Shown here one piece after another: positions 22,803 to 33,745 of a stretch of DNA of 64,000 bases (position 1 is the stretch's first letter; each line of letters starts with the position of its first letter). The notes beneath the pieces were generated by a model. It was not told where the DNA came from. It did not search any database and worked only from the letters and a program-made list of their open reading frames with translations. The DNA is taken from the NCBI GenBank assembly GCA_934045075.1, contig OW203731.1:13183198-13247197 (forward strand), given 5' to 3'. The DNA comes from Yponomeuta sedellus (lineage: Eukaryota; Arthropoda; Insecta; Lepidoptera; Yponomeutidae). The translations under genes and the position numbers were made by a program.

Positions 22803-22981
22803 ATACCATACCATTTACATACAGGCACAGACATTGCTTCTGGCCCCACACTAGGATACCCTGTGTCGTGGGAATCAGAAACAACGACATCACAAACATG
22901 TAAACATCCAAGACCTTGGGTTTTTGTTGTCCGGGACATCTTGCATGGCAGGCAGATGCGCTACCGTTACGCCAAGAGGTC
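22803..22981 (-). mobile_element. tRNA-derived SINE, family D, copy 2
   Basis: It matches the copy at 9611-9804 across the body ('catttacatacaggcac', 'ggccccacactaggatacc') and head. The box B region is partly deleted. Confidence 0.75.
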
Positions 22982-23335
22982 GAAGAAGTTTTTTGACATG
23001 TTTTGTATGCTAAGAATGTTGACGTGAACTTTTTCGCATTAATTTATTACTGACTGTCAAGTTTTAAGTCAAACCTGGCAGCTTTAAATCACCGTCTCGC
23101 GGCTTCAGCGAATTTCACGTGACTCATGTCACGTACACTTATTAGTATGTTTTCATTGTAGTGTTTGAATCACTAAAACAATTGCCTCATTGCAGGCCAT
23201 AAAGAATTTTATTTGCTGCGTCTCACATAAATCAGACGCGGATTTTCTTTAAGCGATAGGTTAGTACAGTGTATACCACAGCTGACTCGTTTTGTTGCAA
23301 AATTAGCGTAAGCTAAGACCGATATCCGTTGACTA
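22982..23335. other. Unique stretch
   Basis: No family or domain recognised. Confidence 0.5.
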
Positions 23336-23520
23336 GATAGAGATAGATAGAGGATTGGATAGACAGAGAACACTTTATTGTATGTAAAAAATGAAGTTAC
23401 ACAGATATGTCTTAACCTAGGAGTACAGACGGGGGTCTGATCACTAAAAGTGATCTCTTCCGGACAACCTAAGGACGGACTGGAGCAATACATTGGCAAA
23501 GGAATAAGATGTAGCATCAA
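23336..23520 (-). mobile_element. LINE 3'-end fragment, 'ctttattgta' family
   Basis: 'gagaacactttattgtatg', 'aaaagtgatctcttccgg' and 'acaacctaaggacgga' match, from memory, a very common Lepidopteran LINE end; a second copy is at 56711-56820. Read on the minus strand the tail would be A-rich. Confidence 0.6.
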
Positions 23521-24513
23521 CACTGAGTCAGCTGCCTTTTGTGGCAATTTAGACACACCACAGGCTAAATCTATGTCTTTTTTTGTTTCGTTTATTTCTG
23601 CCGTGCTCATATTATGTCAATTTATCTGGTTATTTTGTTTCTGTGATGTGTCTTGTTGGTGTAATAAATGTCTTTCTTTTTTTTCTTTTCAAAAGACTTC
23701 AGTTGTACATGAATTATACTTGCTTATTAATAAGAAAGAAAGGCACTGAAAAATTGCAACTTGTCGTATCAAACGTGCACCAGACGCCGCACAATTAATT
23801 AACAACGAAACGTGACGATCAAATGCCCTAATAAAGGTGATTACGGCGATACGCATCTCGAATCAGATTTAACCCTTCAATCGCCGGACGTGTTCGAAAA
23901 AACAAAACATGCCCTCAGCGCCGAAACAGGCTAATTCGGCTAATCCAACGCTCATAATTATTATATTCGTTTGTTACCCGAGTGGTACGTATTCGCTGCG
24001 ACCCGAATGCGTAATGAGCAAGCCTTTACAAGTATCGGCCGAGCTCGTATCGGGCGTGCCATCTGACTATTATATTACCGAAATACCACTTTAAATGCAG
24101 CGCACTATAATCCTATAATTAACTTAAGTGTAGCCCGTAATACTGCGGCTTACGTGAACAATACTTGGTGTATGCTTGTAAATGCATTTTCGATGGCGCA
24201 AAATTCACGTCGATCCGGTAATGAGGGACGCCTGGCCCATTGCCGGGTTTTGATTTATTGATGCCTTATAATATTCAACGTGGCAGATGGCAAGTTCGCA
24301 AGAGCTACTACTCGTAATAGTGAATTGTATGTGTTTAGTTCACCTAAAATACGTGCAGGTAGCGACTACGTCAGGAGCTCGCTTGCGGTAGCAATAAAAT
24401 GGTTAGCAAATGGTTTATTAATTTTTAATTCGCTTGCATAAATTTCATAACCTTCTCTTAAAGAGAGAGAGAGAGAGTAGTAACTAAAAAAAAAATATCT
24501 GCAGTGAATAAAC
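23521..24513. other. Unique stretch with a CpG-richer, complex segment
   Basis: Bases about 23800-24130 are richer in CG dinucleotides than the surroundings and lack repeats or long frames. A conserved regulatory element is possible but unproven. Confidence 0.4.
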
Positions 24514-24806
24514 ACACTAGGGTTTAAAAACCTATTTAGAGGCTAAAAATTTCACCCATGCCGGGATTCGAACCCGCAACCTCTGGCTATCCGTGCCAGA
24601 GGTTGCGAGTTCGAATCCCGGCATGGGTGAAATTTTTAGCCTCTAAATAGGTTTTTAAATTTGTCCTTAGCACGGGTTAGTGCATTAAAAATAAAAATAG
24701 TATAAACACTAGGGTTTATTCACTCTAGTGGGTTTATTGAATAAACACACATTGAATAGTGAATAAACACACTAGGGTTTATTCACCCTAGTGGGTTTAT
24801 TCACTG
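24503..24806. repeat. Hairpin repeats built from 'gaataaacacactaggg'
   Basis: A near-perfect hairpin occupies about 24759-24806 (arms agtgaataaacacactaggg and ccctagtgggtttattcact). A second copy at 24503-24526 plus 24706-24739 is split by the FB-SINE at 24527. Confidence 0.75.
24527..24705 (-). mobile_element. FB-SINE copy 7, nearly pure palindrome
   Basis: The exact 13-bp duplication acactagggttta lies at 24514-24526 and 24706-24718. The inverted tail and half head (to 'ggctatccgtgccag') are followed at once by the forward half head, tail and leader. The middle domain is absent, so the transcript would fold into one long hairpin. Confidence 0.9.
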
Positions 24807-24967
24807 CTGATGTTTTTTTTTTTTGTAAAATAAGGGGCTGTGGCTGTTGATGATGATGATGATTGTGATGTACAATAAAGAGTTCAAATCTAATTATCGC
24901 GATGTATGAGCATCGCGTTTCGTAAAAAATACTAATCGGTCAAGAAACCGGAGGTAAGAGCCGTATT

Positions 24968-25162
24968 AAAAACCTATTTAGAGGCTAAAAATTTCACCCA
25001 TGCCGGGATTCGAACCCGCAATTCCAACCCGCAACCTCTGGCTATCCGTGCCACAGGTTGCGGGTTGGAATCCCGGCTTGGGTGAAATTTTTAGCCTCTA
25101 AATAGGTTTTTTAATTTGTCCTTAGCACGGGTTAGTGCATTAAAAATAAAAATAGTATAAGT
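24968..25162 (-). mobile_element. FB-SINE copy 8, nearly pure palindrome
   Basis: The duplication gccgtatt lies at 24960-24967 and 25163-25170. Same layout as the copy at 24527, plus a 12-base tandem slip (aacccgcaattccaacccgc) in the inverted head and matching changes in the forward arm (gttggaatcc). Confidence 0.9.
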
Positions 25163-25419
25163 GCCGTATTGATAAAATGTGAGATCTCACTGAATATCGA
25201 TCTCAGATGTAAGTGTGTTTTATGGAGACGCTCCTTAAAAACTTTGCTTTATACAATATATTTCGTTCACAGTTAGCAGTTGCCCAATTTGACACAACTG
25301 AGTCATGCTTGATATTTGGTAAATGCGTCAGTGAACGACGAACACCTTTACAAGCAAATTTTTAGCATATTTGCAACGTTCGCAAGCTTACAGGATATCT
25401 AAAAAGCCCCGTACAACGT

Positions 25420-25486
25420 GTATGTCCCTACTGTTGGGGCACGGCTCTCGTCCTGCATCGCAGGAAGGTTAGGCCATACTCCACCA
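25420..25486 (-). mobile_element. 5S-SINE 3' fragment
   Basis: Only the terminal 67 bases of the 3' domain remain ('tatgtccctactgttggggc' to 'gccatactccaccac'). Confidence 0.65.
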
Positions 25487-25556
25487 CAACAACGTAAGGC
25501 GGTTATTAAGGGGTTATTCATACATAACATTCTTTAGTATTCCTTAATAACTCGCG

Positions 25557-25635
25557 ATTCTCGTACATAGTTATATATTAAACGAATGTAATTACATTTT
25601 ACCTGATAAATAATCGTGATTGGACCCGTTTCGTT
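25557..25635. mobile_element. Remnant of the inverted-end GCCGAAACG element
   Basis: The left end 'atagttatatattaaacg' is joined almost directly to the right end 'acctgataaataatcgtgat' and 'ggacccgttt', as if the interior were deleted. Confidence 0.55.
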
Positions 25636-27126
25636 TATAAGTATTTTTAGAAGACGTGTTTGTAAATAATATTAACTGCTCCATACTACATTTCACTTTG
25701 CTCATTTTACTGGCAAATGTATAAAGCGGTCGATATTTTGTCCATATTTAGGAGTTCTTCTCATTATAAAATAAAATTTATTTTCATTCATAAAAGAAAC
25801 GCCTTTCATCGCACCTTTCAAGCCCTCTGTATAATTTTCTTAGTAGACTATTAACTAAATTGCCACCTTTTTTGACATATCGCCACCTTACTTTCTGCAT
25901 GTTTAGCCAGCTAATTTCACCCAATCAGTGCTATCCCTACTGTCAAAGAAAACAGCGTGAGGAAAACTAAGCCCCCGTAGCGTTTACATGCCGTGGCGTT
26001 TGTATTCGCCAATCCACATCGGGTCCATCTCACTGGTAGAAGGCCTGCTGTGTTCTGCAGAGCACTGATGTTTACTATCAACGACCCGAAAACTGCTTAC
26101 TGCAGTCAATTTATTAATTTTAAGCCGATAGAGCGGAGATTCAATTTATCAACTGAAAAGAATATCGTACATGTTCTCTTCGTTAGCGAAAAACATATTT
26201 TACATGGAAGTGTTACCGCTCAGTAAAATTTAGTAAATCTAAGGTAAAGTTGTTTCAAACTTAGAAAACTTAGAGTATAATTTGTTTAGTATAATGAATA
26301 TAATCACCCGTAAGGGAATTCAAAATTTTTCAAACCAACACTTTGTATTGGCTCTTGATATGCTTTTTACTAGTAATGTTTTTGTTAATGCTGTGTTTTG
26401 CTTTTTACTAGTAGGAAATAAAAGCCACGAATAGGGATTATGTACCTATTTGTAATTTCACAATCGCAATAGAGAATAATCCATTAAGATGATTGCCAAA
26501 GACCAGAGCGACGTGACGGCTCGGTGTCACCCCGCAAACACAATTAACATACGTATTCTGAACACCCACAGCGATATTATCGCCCAGGAGCCGGATCAGA
26601 ACGTAATTAAACCGTCAATTCACGAACTGGCCATACGCGATGTGGCGCGCTTTTGCCAAAGCGCCGAAGTAGGAATTGTTTAATCACAGACGTTTAACTA
26701 AATACACAAACGTACATACGACTTAATTACAATTGCAGTTTTCAAACTAGGATAATCAGTATCTCGTGACCAAAACCAGACCAGACCAGGAAGTCAAAAA
26801 CTTTGAAAAACACCTTGGCTGAGACTAGATACGTACAAATCAAAGAGCGGTCTCCAGCGTCAATCTAACACAACACTTCGGTGTTGAAAATAATAAAGTG
26901 TAGTACCGTAAGTCCAACGAGGCAGTCAACTCATAGAAAAAATGCTTAAATGGATCAGACTGATATTGGCTGATTGCGACTGAGACTTATATCTATCAGC
27001 ACTGCCTATTTCTCTTTTCTGTATAATGCGAACATTTTATTTTGATTCTAGTCACTCCTGGCCCTTTTTACAAAGCCACAATTAGTATAAACCAATTGTA
27101 AAGTTAAGTTGGCCGAAAATATAAAA
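25636..27126. other. Unique stretch of about 1.5 kb
   Basis: A 64-codon frame at 26489-26683 lies in slightly GC-richer sequence but has no recognisable motif. No repeats seen. Confidence 0.45.
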
Positions 27127-27138
27127 CATGACCTAATT

Positions 27139-27280
27139 TAAAAACCTATTTAGAGCCTAAAAATTTCACCCATGCCGGGATTCGAACCCGCAACCTCTGG
27201 CTATCCGTGCCAGCCTCTAAATAGGTTTTTAAATTTGTGCTTAGCACGGGTTAGTGCATTAAAAATAAAAATAGTATAAT
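27139..27280 (-). mobile_element. FB-SINE copy 9, shortest palindromic form
   Basis: The exact 12-bp duplication catgacctaatt lies at 27127-27138 and 27281-27292. On the plus strand the inverted tail and half head run to 'ccgtgccag', then jump straight to 'cctctaaataggttttta' and the forward leader. Confidence 0.9.
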
Positions 27281-27395
27281 CATGACCTAATTCCTTCCCG
27301 GATGTGTGTAAATTTGAAAAAAAAAACGATGTCTTATGTACAAAAGGTGCTTATGAGCAAGCGATTGTTTTGTAAATTTTGTTAACTAACCATTC

Positions 27396-27773
27396 ATCGC
27401 TCATGGCGTTTGTGGCCTAGTCGGACCGAGTGATTGGAATCAATCACTTGTGTTAAGCAACAACAAGCAAGATCAGGCGCAGGATGGGTGACCGTCCTGT
27501 GACTACCGCTAGTGACATTTTTCCGAGCGCTTCCTTGCTTCGCAAGGCACGTGAAGCGGTTGGTGCCGGCTGTCATGTAATGGCAGTCGTTAAGCCATGT
27601 CAGAGGCCTTATGGGCGGCGTCATAACTTTTGACAGTAAAGCCCGCCACTCTCTTACAATCCTCCAACCCGGACTTGTCCCCCGTGGCGGAGTATGGCCT
27701 AACCTTCCTGCAATGCAGGAAGAGACCGTGCCCCAGGAGTAGGGACATATAAGGGTTGAATCGATCTGAATCG
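27396..27773 (+). mobile_element. 5S-SINE copy 6, full length
   Basis: An 8-bp duplication aaccattc (27388-27395, 27774-27781) flanks it. The C-box-like GGATGGGTGACCG at 27482-27494 is intact, and the box-A-like TGGCCTAGTCG is present. Small deletions affect the 3' domain. Confidence 0.85.
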
Positions 27774-27781
27774 AACCATTC

Positions 27782-28245
27782 GTCTACCTTTAGTTATAAA
27801 TAGATAGATAGAATATTCTTTATTGTACGCAGCAAATACAGATAAGGTTGTCATTCATAATCAAAGAACAGCCTTGGCAAGACCAAACTAAGTCACCAAA
27901 CTTTTTGGCTAGGTTAACCTTCTTTATCTTCATAATATTTAGTTACCGGAGGCTTGGCTCCACTACTAATGAACGCTGGGCTTCCATAGAACAGTTGGTT
28001 AATGTGCATAACAGAGTTACGCGATGAATTATTGATATCGACCTAACGAATCCGATTACCGATATAACACTTACGAGCCGTCTTGGGACGAGTATTTACA
28101 AGGGTTATTGCTGATGATTGGAATGGAAGATAACATCAAGAGGCGTTCTCCAGGTATAAGTGGTTTACAGAAATGTCGACTCTGTTAATTTGAAATGACT
28201 TGCATGCAATTGTCACCCAGTCACGGTTAAATCAAGTTTCATATT
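27782..28245. other. Unique stretch with a LINE-tail remnant
   Basis: 'gatagaatattctttattgt' near 27806 belongs to the 'ctttattgta' LINE-tail family. The rest is unrecognised. Confidence 0.45.
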
Positions 28246-28312
28246 GTGATCGCGCTAGGTGCTCATTAGGAGAGGGCTATGTCCAGCAGTGAACTAACAT
28301 ATTATAGCCTGA
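28246..28312 (+). mobile_element. RTE LINE 3' end feeding a GAA tract
   Basis: 'gctcattaggagagggctat' and 'gtccagcagtgaac' are followed by 'tatagcctgaagaagaag', the usual RTE end. Confidence 0.75.
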
Positions 28313-28373
28313 AGAAGAAGAAGAACAAGAAGAAGAAAAAGAAAAAGAAGTAGTAGAAGAAGAAGAAGTCGAA

Positions 28374-28405
<32 letters not shown>

Positions 28406-28565
28406 AGAAGAAGAATAAGAAGAAGAATAAGAAGTCGAAGAAGAAGAAGAGGAAAAAGAAAAAGAAGAAGAAGAAGAAGAATAAGAAGAAAAATAAGAAG
28501 AAGAAGAAGAAGAGGAAGAAGAAGAGGAAAAAGAAGAAGAAGAAGAAGTCGAAGAAGAAGAAGAA

Positions 28566-28616
<51 letters not shown>
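28309..28616 (+). repeat. (GAA)n-rich microsatellite, about 300 bp
   Basis: An almost pure purine tract of GAA with AAG, GAG, TAA and GTC interruptions. It begins inside the GAAGAAG tail of the RTE end, so it most likely grew from that tail. Confidence 0.95.
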
Positions 28617-28964
28617 TGGATAAGTATTACTTCATAGAATAAGAATTAAGATTATGTTTGCAGATATCAAGATTATGTTTGCAGATCAAAATCTGAATTT
28701 AACACAACGATAACCTTTTAGTTTTAGGCAAGCATCGTAGATGCCGTTTATGCTACATCAGGCGGGACTGAAATAAGAGCTATTTTGTTTGTTACGCTCG
28801 GCTCTATTGCACAAAAATTAATAAACAGAAAAAATAACTGGAAAGTGTTAATGTACAAGGTGGACTTATTACAAAAGAATTTTCTTCCAGCTAGCTTAAG
28901 AAAGATTCCAAATAATAAAAGAGAGAGTGGGAGATGGAAACTATAGCTAAACAAGAAAGATAAA
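28617..28964. other. Unique stretch
   Basis: No family or domain recognised. Confidence 0.5.
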
Positions 28965-29265
28965 TGAGTCGCCCATTGGCTCAATTGGAAGAGCGCTGGC
29001 ACGGATAGCCAGAGGTTGCGGGTTCGAATCCCGGCATGGGTGAAATTTTTAGCCTCTAAATAGGTTTTTAAATTTGTCCTTAGCACGGGTTAGTGCATTA
29101 AAAATAAAAATAGTATAATCATGTGGGTACAGTGATATCGTTCCGATGTAAAACCTAACTGCAAAGTAGGTAGTTGGGGCTGTAAGTGATGCAATTTGCT
29201 TAAGCCAAATGTCGCTGCCTGTACGTAATACAGAGAATAGTGTAAAGAGGTTCGAAATTTCACTG
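28965..29265 (+). mobile_element. FB-SINE copy 10, simple tRNA-first unit
   Basis: The tRNA-like head at 28971-29041 (box A-like GGCTCAATTGG, box B GGTTCGAATCC) is followed by the tail, leader and complete middle, ending at 'gttcgaaatttcactg', just where the next head would begin. It is a circular permutation of the copies at 49695 and 48050. No direct duplication is seen; the flanks show a short inverted match (aaagataa/ttatcttt). Confidence 0.85.
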
Positions 29266-29718
29266 TTATCTTTTGGAAAGGAATTCTGCTATTATTATTT
29301 TCTTAGTTAAAAAAAAAATTAAATCCTTCTTCTCGGCAATGCACCATTAGTCAACATTTCCAGTAGTGCTATTTGTTGCGTTATAAAAATACGTTAACGA
29401 TAAAACCAGGTACAGTGCATGAACATCAAACCCTCAGACAATAGAATGTCACTTGTATGTTCCAGGGAGCTTGAAATTAATGTGACTGATTAGAATTATC
29501 TCCAGTTGTTATAAGTGGATACGCTTTGATTTACGTACGATGAAATATCTAAGATAGATAAGTTAGAGCCGATTATATTTAGGAAGTAGTTAAATATATC
29601 TTCAAATTCTAATACCCGTGAAGCATACTGTAATGAAAACCTTAAAATATGGATTTCACAGAGTTTCAATAATAAATTATTTAAAAAAGTTTAATCTCAA
29701 AATTCAATTCAAAATTAA
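29266..29718. other. Unique AT-rich stretch
   Basis: No family or domain recognised. Confidence 0.5.
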
Positions 29719-29952
29719 TTCCGTGCTTCGCAAGGCACGTTAAGCCGTTGGTGCCGGCTGTCATATAATGGCAGTCGTTAAGCCATGTCTGAGGCCTTAT
29801 GGGCGGCTTGATAACTATTGACAGTAAGGCCCGCCACTGTCTTACAATCCTCCACCAACCCGGACTTGGCCCCCGTGGTGGAGTATGGCCTAACCTTCCT
29901 GCGATGCAGGAAGAGACCCGTGCCCCAGTCGTGGGGACATACAAGGGTTGAT
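29719..29952 (+). mobile_element. 5S-SINE, 5'-truncated
   Basis: It starts inside the core at 'ttccgtgcttcgcaaggc' and runs to the 3' end 'acatacaagggttgata'. The 5S-like head is missing. Confidence 0.8.
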
Positions 29953-30857
29953 AACGTAATCCCAAAACATACATTTCCGAAAAATACAATCATTTGACGA
30001 CTGAATATGTGGTGACAAAGCAACCGTCCAATCTGAAGTGGCAACTCGAAGTTTTCGAATGACAATGGTCTCTCTATGACAAGCAAACACTGGTAAAATA
30101 AGCAAAACGTGTAAACATGTTGGAGTAGTTAGAGACAAGTCGTGGCCCCGGCGATTAGACAAAAGCTTTTGACGGCACAAACTCTCGTTTCGGGGACAAT
30201 CATTATGAGAAAATCTTCTAAATGACTAAGGAACAGTGTAATAAAGACATTCATAGATGCCCCTCTCGCGCTTATGAACAACACTCACGTTTGCGATGCG
30301 TATCTTAGACGGAATAAAAGTACCGCTCCACAGTTCATGCCGCGGATGATGCTTGATTGTTATAAATTGAGGCGAAATCCCGACATATTCACCGAAAATT
30401 GTGCGTGAAAGAATATGAACTAAAAAACATATATTTTTGAAAGTGACTGTTATAGCCGCTAGCAATCCTAGAAGTCCACTTCAATACCAAAGGTTTTCTG
30501 GAAGAGAATGATTCTTGCATTAAGCACGTCCTTGTACATTTATTCATTTAGGTAGTTAGTGCAATAAATAATTATAATACTCGTAATATAGAACCTCTCG
30601 TTCAATTCTTGCAGTTCGGTCTAATTAATAGGCATTTAATTTTTTTTTTTGTATGAAGTTAAGTTTTTTATGGAAAGCTTTTGAGTTGTTTTTACTAACA
30701 AAATGACTGTTGACTACGTCAGTAATGATTTCGTAGTCAATATTGGTACCTTATTTGTCAAAATCGGTCCACTCGTTTGAGCCTTCCACGGTTATAAAGA
30801 AACGTAATTGAATATCACGCAACCTAAAATAGATAACTTTAGCAAGTAATCTACATC
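29953..30857. other. Unique stretch
   Basis: No family or domain recognised. Confidence 0.5.
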
Positions 30858-31371
30858 ACTTTCATCTTCATCAGGCTATATTAGTACACTGATGGATATA
30901 GCTCTCCCCTAATGAGCGCCATAGCGCCCTGTGTTCAGCTTGCCGCATCCAGCACCTGCCGGCAGTTTTTCGCAGATAGTCATCCCACCTGGTCGGAGGG
31001 CGTCCTACACTACGTTTGCCGAGTCGCAGTCTCCACTCAAGAACACGTTTACTAAAACGGTTGTCGGTTTTTCGCGAGATATGCCCACTGCCACTTCAGC
31101 TCGCTTATTCTTTGAGCTATGGCGATAACTTTGGTTCTCTGTCGGATGTATTCGTTACGAATCCTATCCTTACACTATTTTTATTTTTAATGCACTAACC
31201 CGTGCTAAGGAACAAATTTAAAAACCTATTTAGAGGCTAAAAATTTCACCCATGCCGGGATTCGAACCCGCAACCTCTGGCTATCCGTACCAGCGCTCTA
31301 CGAAATCCTATCCTCAGAGAAACTTCGAGCATAGCTCTCTCCATAGCTCGCTCAGCGACTTTGAATCTACA
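30858..31371 (-). pseudogene. RTE LINE C-terminal region, interrupted by a SINE
   Basis: On the minus strand, from 31371 inward, the frame gives FKVAERAMERAMLEVSL. It continues after the SINE as RNEYIRQRTKV, ELKWQWA, LGKRSVGRPPTRWDD, MRQAEHRALWRSLGE and a stop, then the 'tatagcctgatgaagatg' tail. The RAMERAMLxVSL-R-RNE order is the conserved RTE region downstream of the reverse-transcriptase core. Stops near the QPF region and point changes show it is dead. Confidence 0.8.
31171..31303 (+). mobile_element. FB-SINE copy 11, inserted in the RTE copy
   Basis: aatcctatcct at 31160-31170 and 31304-31314 brackets leader, inverted tail and part of the inverted head. Removing it rejoins the RTE reading frame region, so the LINE is older than the SINE. 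Confidence 0.85.
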
Positions 31372-33045
31372 TTACTTTGCGTTTCTTTTTTGAATAATTT
31401 TAATTTCTCGTGTATCATCAATCGCTTCAAAAACGACTTCCTCATAAATATCTAGCTCCAGCTCACCTACGTCTATAAACAGAGGTAAACTTCTCCCGGC
31501 TAATCGTTCAGTCGCTTTATTTGCCCACAAACACCACAATAGCCAATATTGTCAACCAACGTAATCTCTGTGCGATGTTTGACAATCAGCTATCTACTCT
31601 TAAAAAGCAATGACAAAAGTAATAATTTTCTCATTCAATTATCTCTTGCTAGTCCACGCATCAAGTAAATAAAATACTCGAGATAAGCCTGCAAAGGTAA
31701 GCCTGTGGAATTAATGTAGAGATAAGGTCTTATAGGCCCACAGTTTTTGCTAGGCACCCACAGAGTTTTCTATTCGGCTTGCTACTTTATACCCCGTATA
31801 AGGCGAGTAAACTGTTACGACGTCGCATATTTGGCACTGTACCTCTTTTTAACCATACCGCTAAGCACATGTATTAGCGCTAAGTACCATGAGTTGAATT
31901 GGAAATGCGCTAGGTAGGTATGCATTTTTAGGCTTTCGATGGGAACTGGGGTAAAGTGTTTGTGTCGTTTCTTTTAAGTGTGTCCGAAATGAATTTGAGT
32001 GTGGACGTGGAAGGTTTTAAATACGTCATGTTGTTCTTAGCTAATTAGTAGGGTGGTGCAGCAAAAGCAGTTTGATTTGTTTAGGATGGATAGTGCTCGG
32101 TTGGGATAGACATAAATTCTTGCTTATATGCCGGCAGAAAATAAAAAATACTGTAGTCATATTATAATTTCCTTTCAATTTCAAAATTTTATGTTTTCGA
32201 AGAAGCCGCACTAATTTTGTTCAGTAAAAATTCTAAGCCCGAAATTCAAAAGAAAAGTTGCACAGCACATTTTCAGATATTGGACACCTGTTTCGCTATT
32301 GGTGTCAACGTTGCTAATTCAACGTACCTTTATGAGCGGGAGTCCCAGCATTCACATGAACCGCACAGCTTGTTATTCAACTGGCAGTGCCTCTGTATAA
32401 TTACAATATACTGTGCGATGCAGTATGCGCCAACTGACAGATGGACAAACACAGGTACTGATTTTATTTAATACTTTGTGGAAAATTTATAGGACACCTC
32501 GCGTATTGTTTTTCTCTACATTTGTGGAATTCTAAATTTATACAATTCGCTGATTTGACATTCTGCGTGCGCGCCGCATTTTTTTAGTGTTTTGTGTTTA
32601 ATGTCACGCATGATACTTGGAAAAGGTTTAGTCAGTTAATTTGCTTGCGAAGTTTTGCAATAAAGTATGTATTTACATAGTAAGCTGAAGTTAATACGAA
32701 TCGACCCCGAGTAACCCCAGCGTGGTTTCACAATTGAATTTTCTGCCCAAAATTCAAGTCGAGGTCTTAGGTATAAAGTAATTTAGAGATAGTGCTGTCC
32801 ACGTACATTTATGCCTGTCTCATGAATATATTTCGAGCTGGCAGTATACCAAAGGAGGCTCTTTCCGCAGAAAAGAAAGTCTACAGATAATGAGCCAAAA
32901 GATATGCAAATGGGTTGCGGTGGTAAAATAGTTGAATATAAAGTTACTAACTGACTACTTAACGTTGGGCAAGCAAACTTTGTCTCTTAAAATTTAAGCC
33001 TTGGATATCTACAAATTAATCATGAATAGAATCATCGAGTAAAGA
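31372..33045. other. Unique stretch of about 1.7 kb
   Basis: No repeat family, coding domain or RNA gene recognised; the open frame at 32217-32471 has no motif. Confidence 0.5.
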
Positions 33046-33150
33046 GCCTTTGCATCTTTGTAATGAGATGATTTTTATAGCGTCCGGTGGGGTCGTCAAT
33101 CACACTAGATGGGTGAAGGGACCATTTGGATGCCCGAGTGGTCCCTTCTA
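33046..33150 (+). repeat. Dispersed repeat 'tgagatgattt...gatgggtgaagggacc', copy 1
   Basis: Shared with 53551-53655: 'atgagatgattt', 'agcgtcc(g/a)gtgg' and 'ctagatgggtgaagggacca'. The family is not recognised. A small hairpin (aagggacca/tggtccctt) is present in this copy only. Confidence 0.65.
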
Positions 33151-33199
33151 TGTATCATCAGATGTATCATCGAGTAATAAAAGGTAAATTATAGTATAG

Positions 33200-33545
33200 T
33201 TTAGTACCCTCGGCAAAAAATACAATTACATTTGTAATTTTTGCCAAGGGGAAGTAAACTAACAGTTAATGCTTTAAAAAAGACGCCTTAGTCGAGCTAA
33301 AATGTGACAGGCGTCTTTTTGAAAGCATTAACTGTTAGTTTACTACCCTCGGCAAAAATTACAATTACATTTGTAATTTTTGCCGAGGGTAGTAAATTAG
33401 CAGTTAATACTTCCAAAAAGGCGCCTGTCACCTCAGTCATCCGAGACCACGGCACCTGAAAAAGTGCCGAAACGTCGGAAAATTGTAAAAAAATGTAATA
33501 AACAAGTAAAATCCGAATAAAAACAGTTTTAGTTAGATAAATTAT
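33200..33545. mobile_element. Nested fold-back element with GCCGAAACG motif
   Basis: The segment 'accctcggcaaaaaatacaa' to 'gacgcct' (33208-33288) is inverted at about 33310-33400, and each arm itself contains an 'attacatttgtaattt' palindrome. Downstream are 'gagaccacggcacctg' and 'agtgccgaaacgtcgg'. A partial inverted copy is at 55160-55440. Confidence 0.75.
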
Positions 33546-33669
33546 TATACTGCAGAAACCGTCAGTTAGTCTAATGGTAAAAGTTCAGGCTCAGTTTTTT
33601 ACAGTAAAAAGTCGCCAAATTCTAGTCTAGCATCCCGAATGATTGATGAGTGTGATCATCGAGTAACAC

Positions 33670-33745
33670 AATGAGATTCACTCAATTTACCTGATGAATA
33701 ATCGCGATTAGCCCCGTTTAATATATAACTACACAATGAGATAAA
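33670..33745. mobile_element. Right end of the inverted-end element
   Basis: 'acctgatgaataatcgcgat' and 'ccccgtttaatatataacta' match the right terminus seen at 36270-36316. Confidence 0.55.

Noticed and set aside
26489..26683. 64-codon frame in GC-richer unique DNA as a host exon
   Set aside because: No motif, no clear splice sites and no neighbouring coding segments; chance is more likely.
24514..27292. CRISPR-like spaced repeats
   Set aside because: The repeats are SINE copies with long irregular spacing and individual target duplications in a eukaryotic setting.
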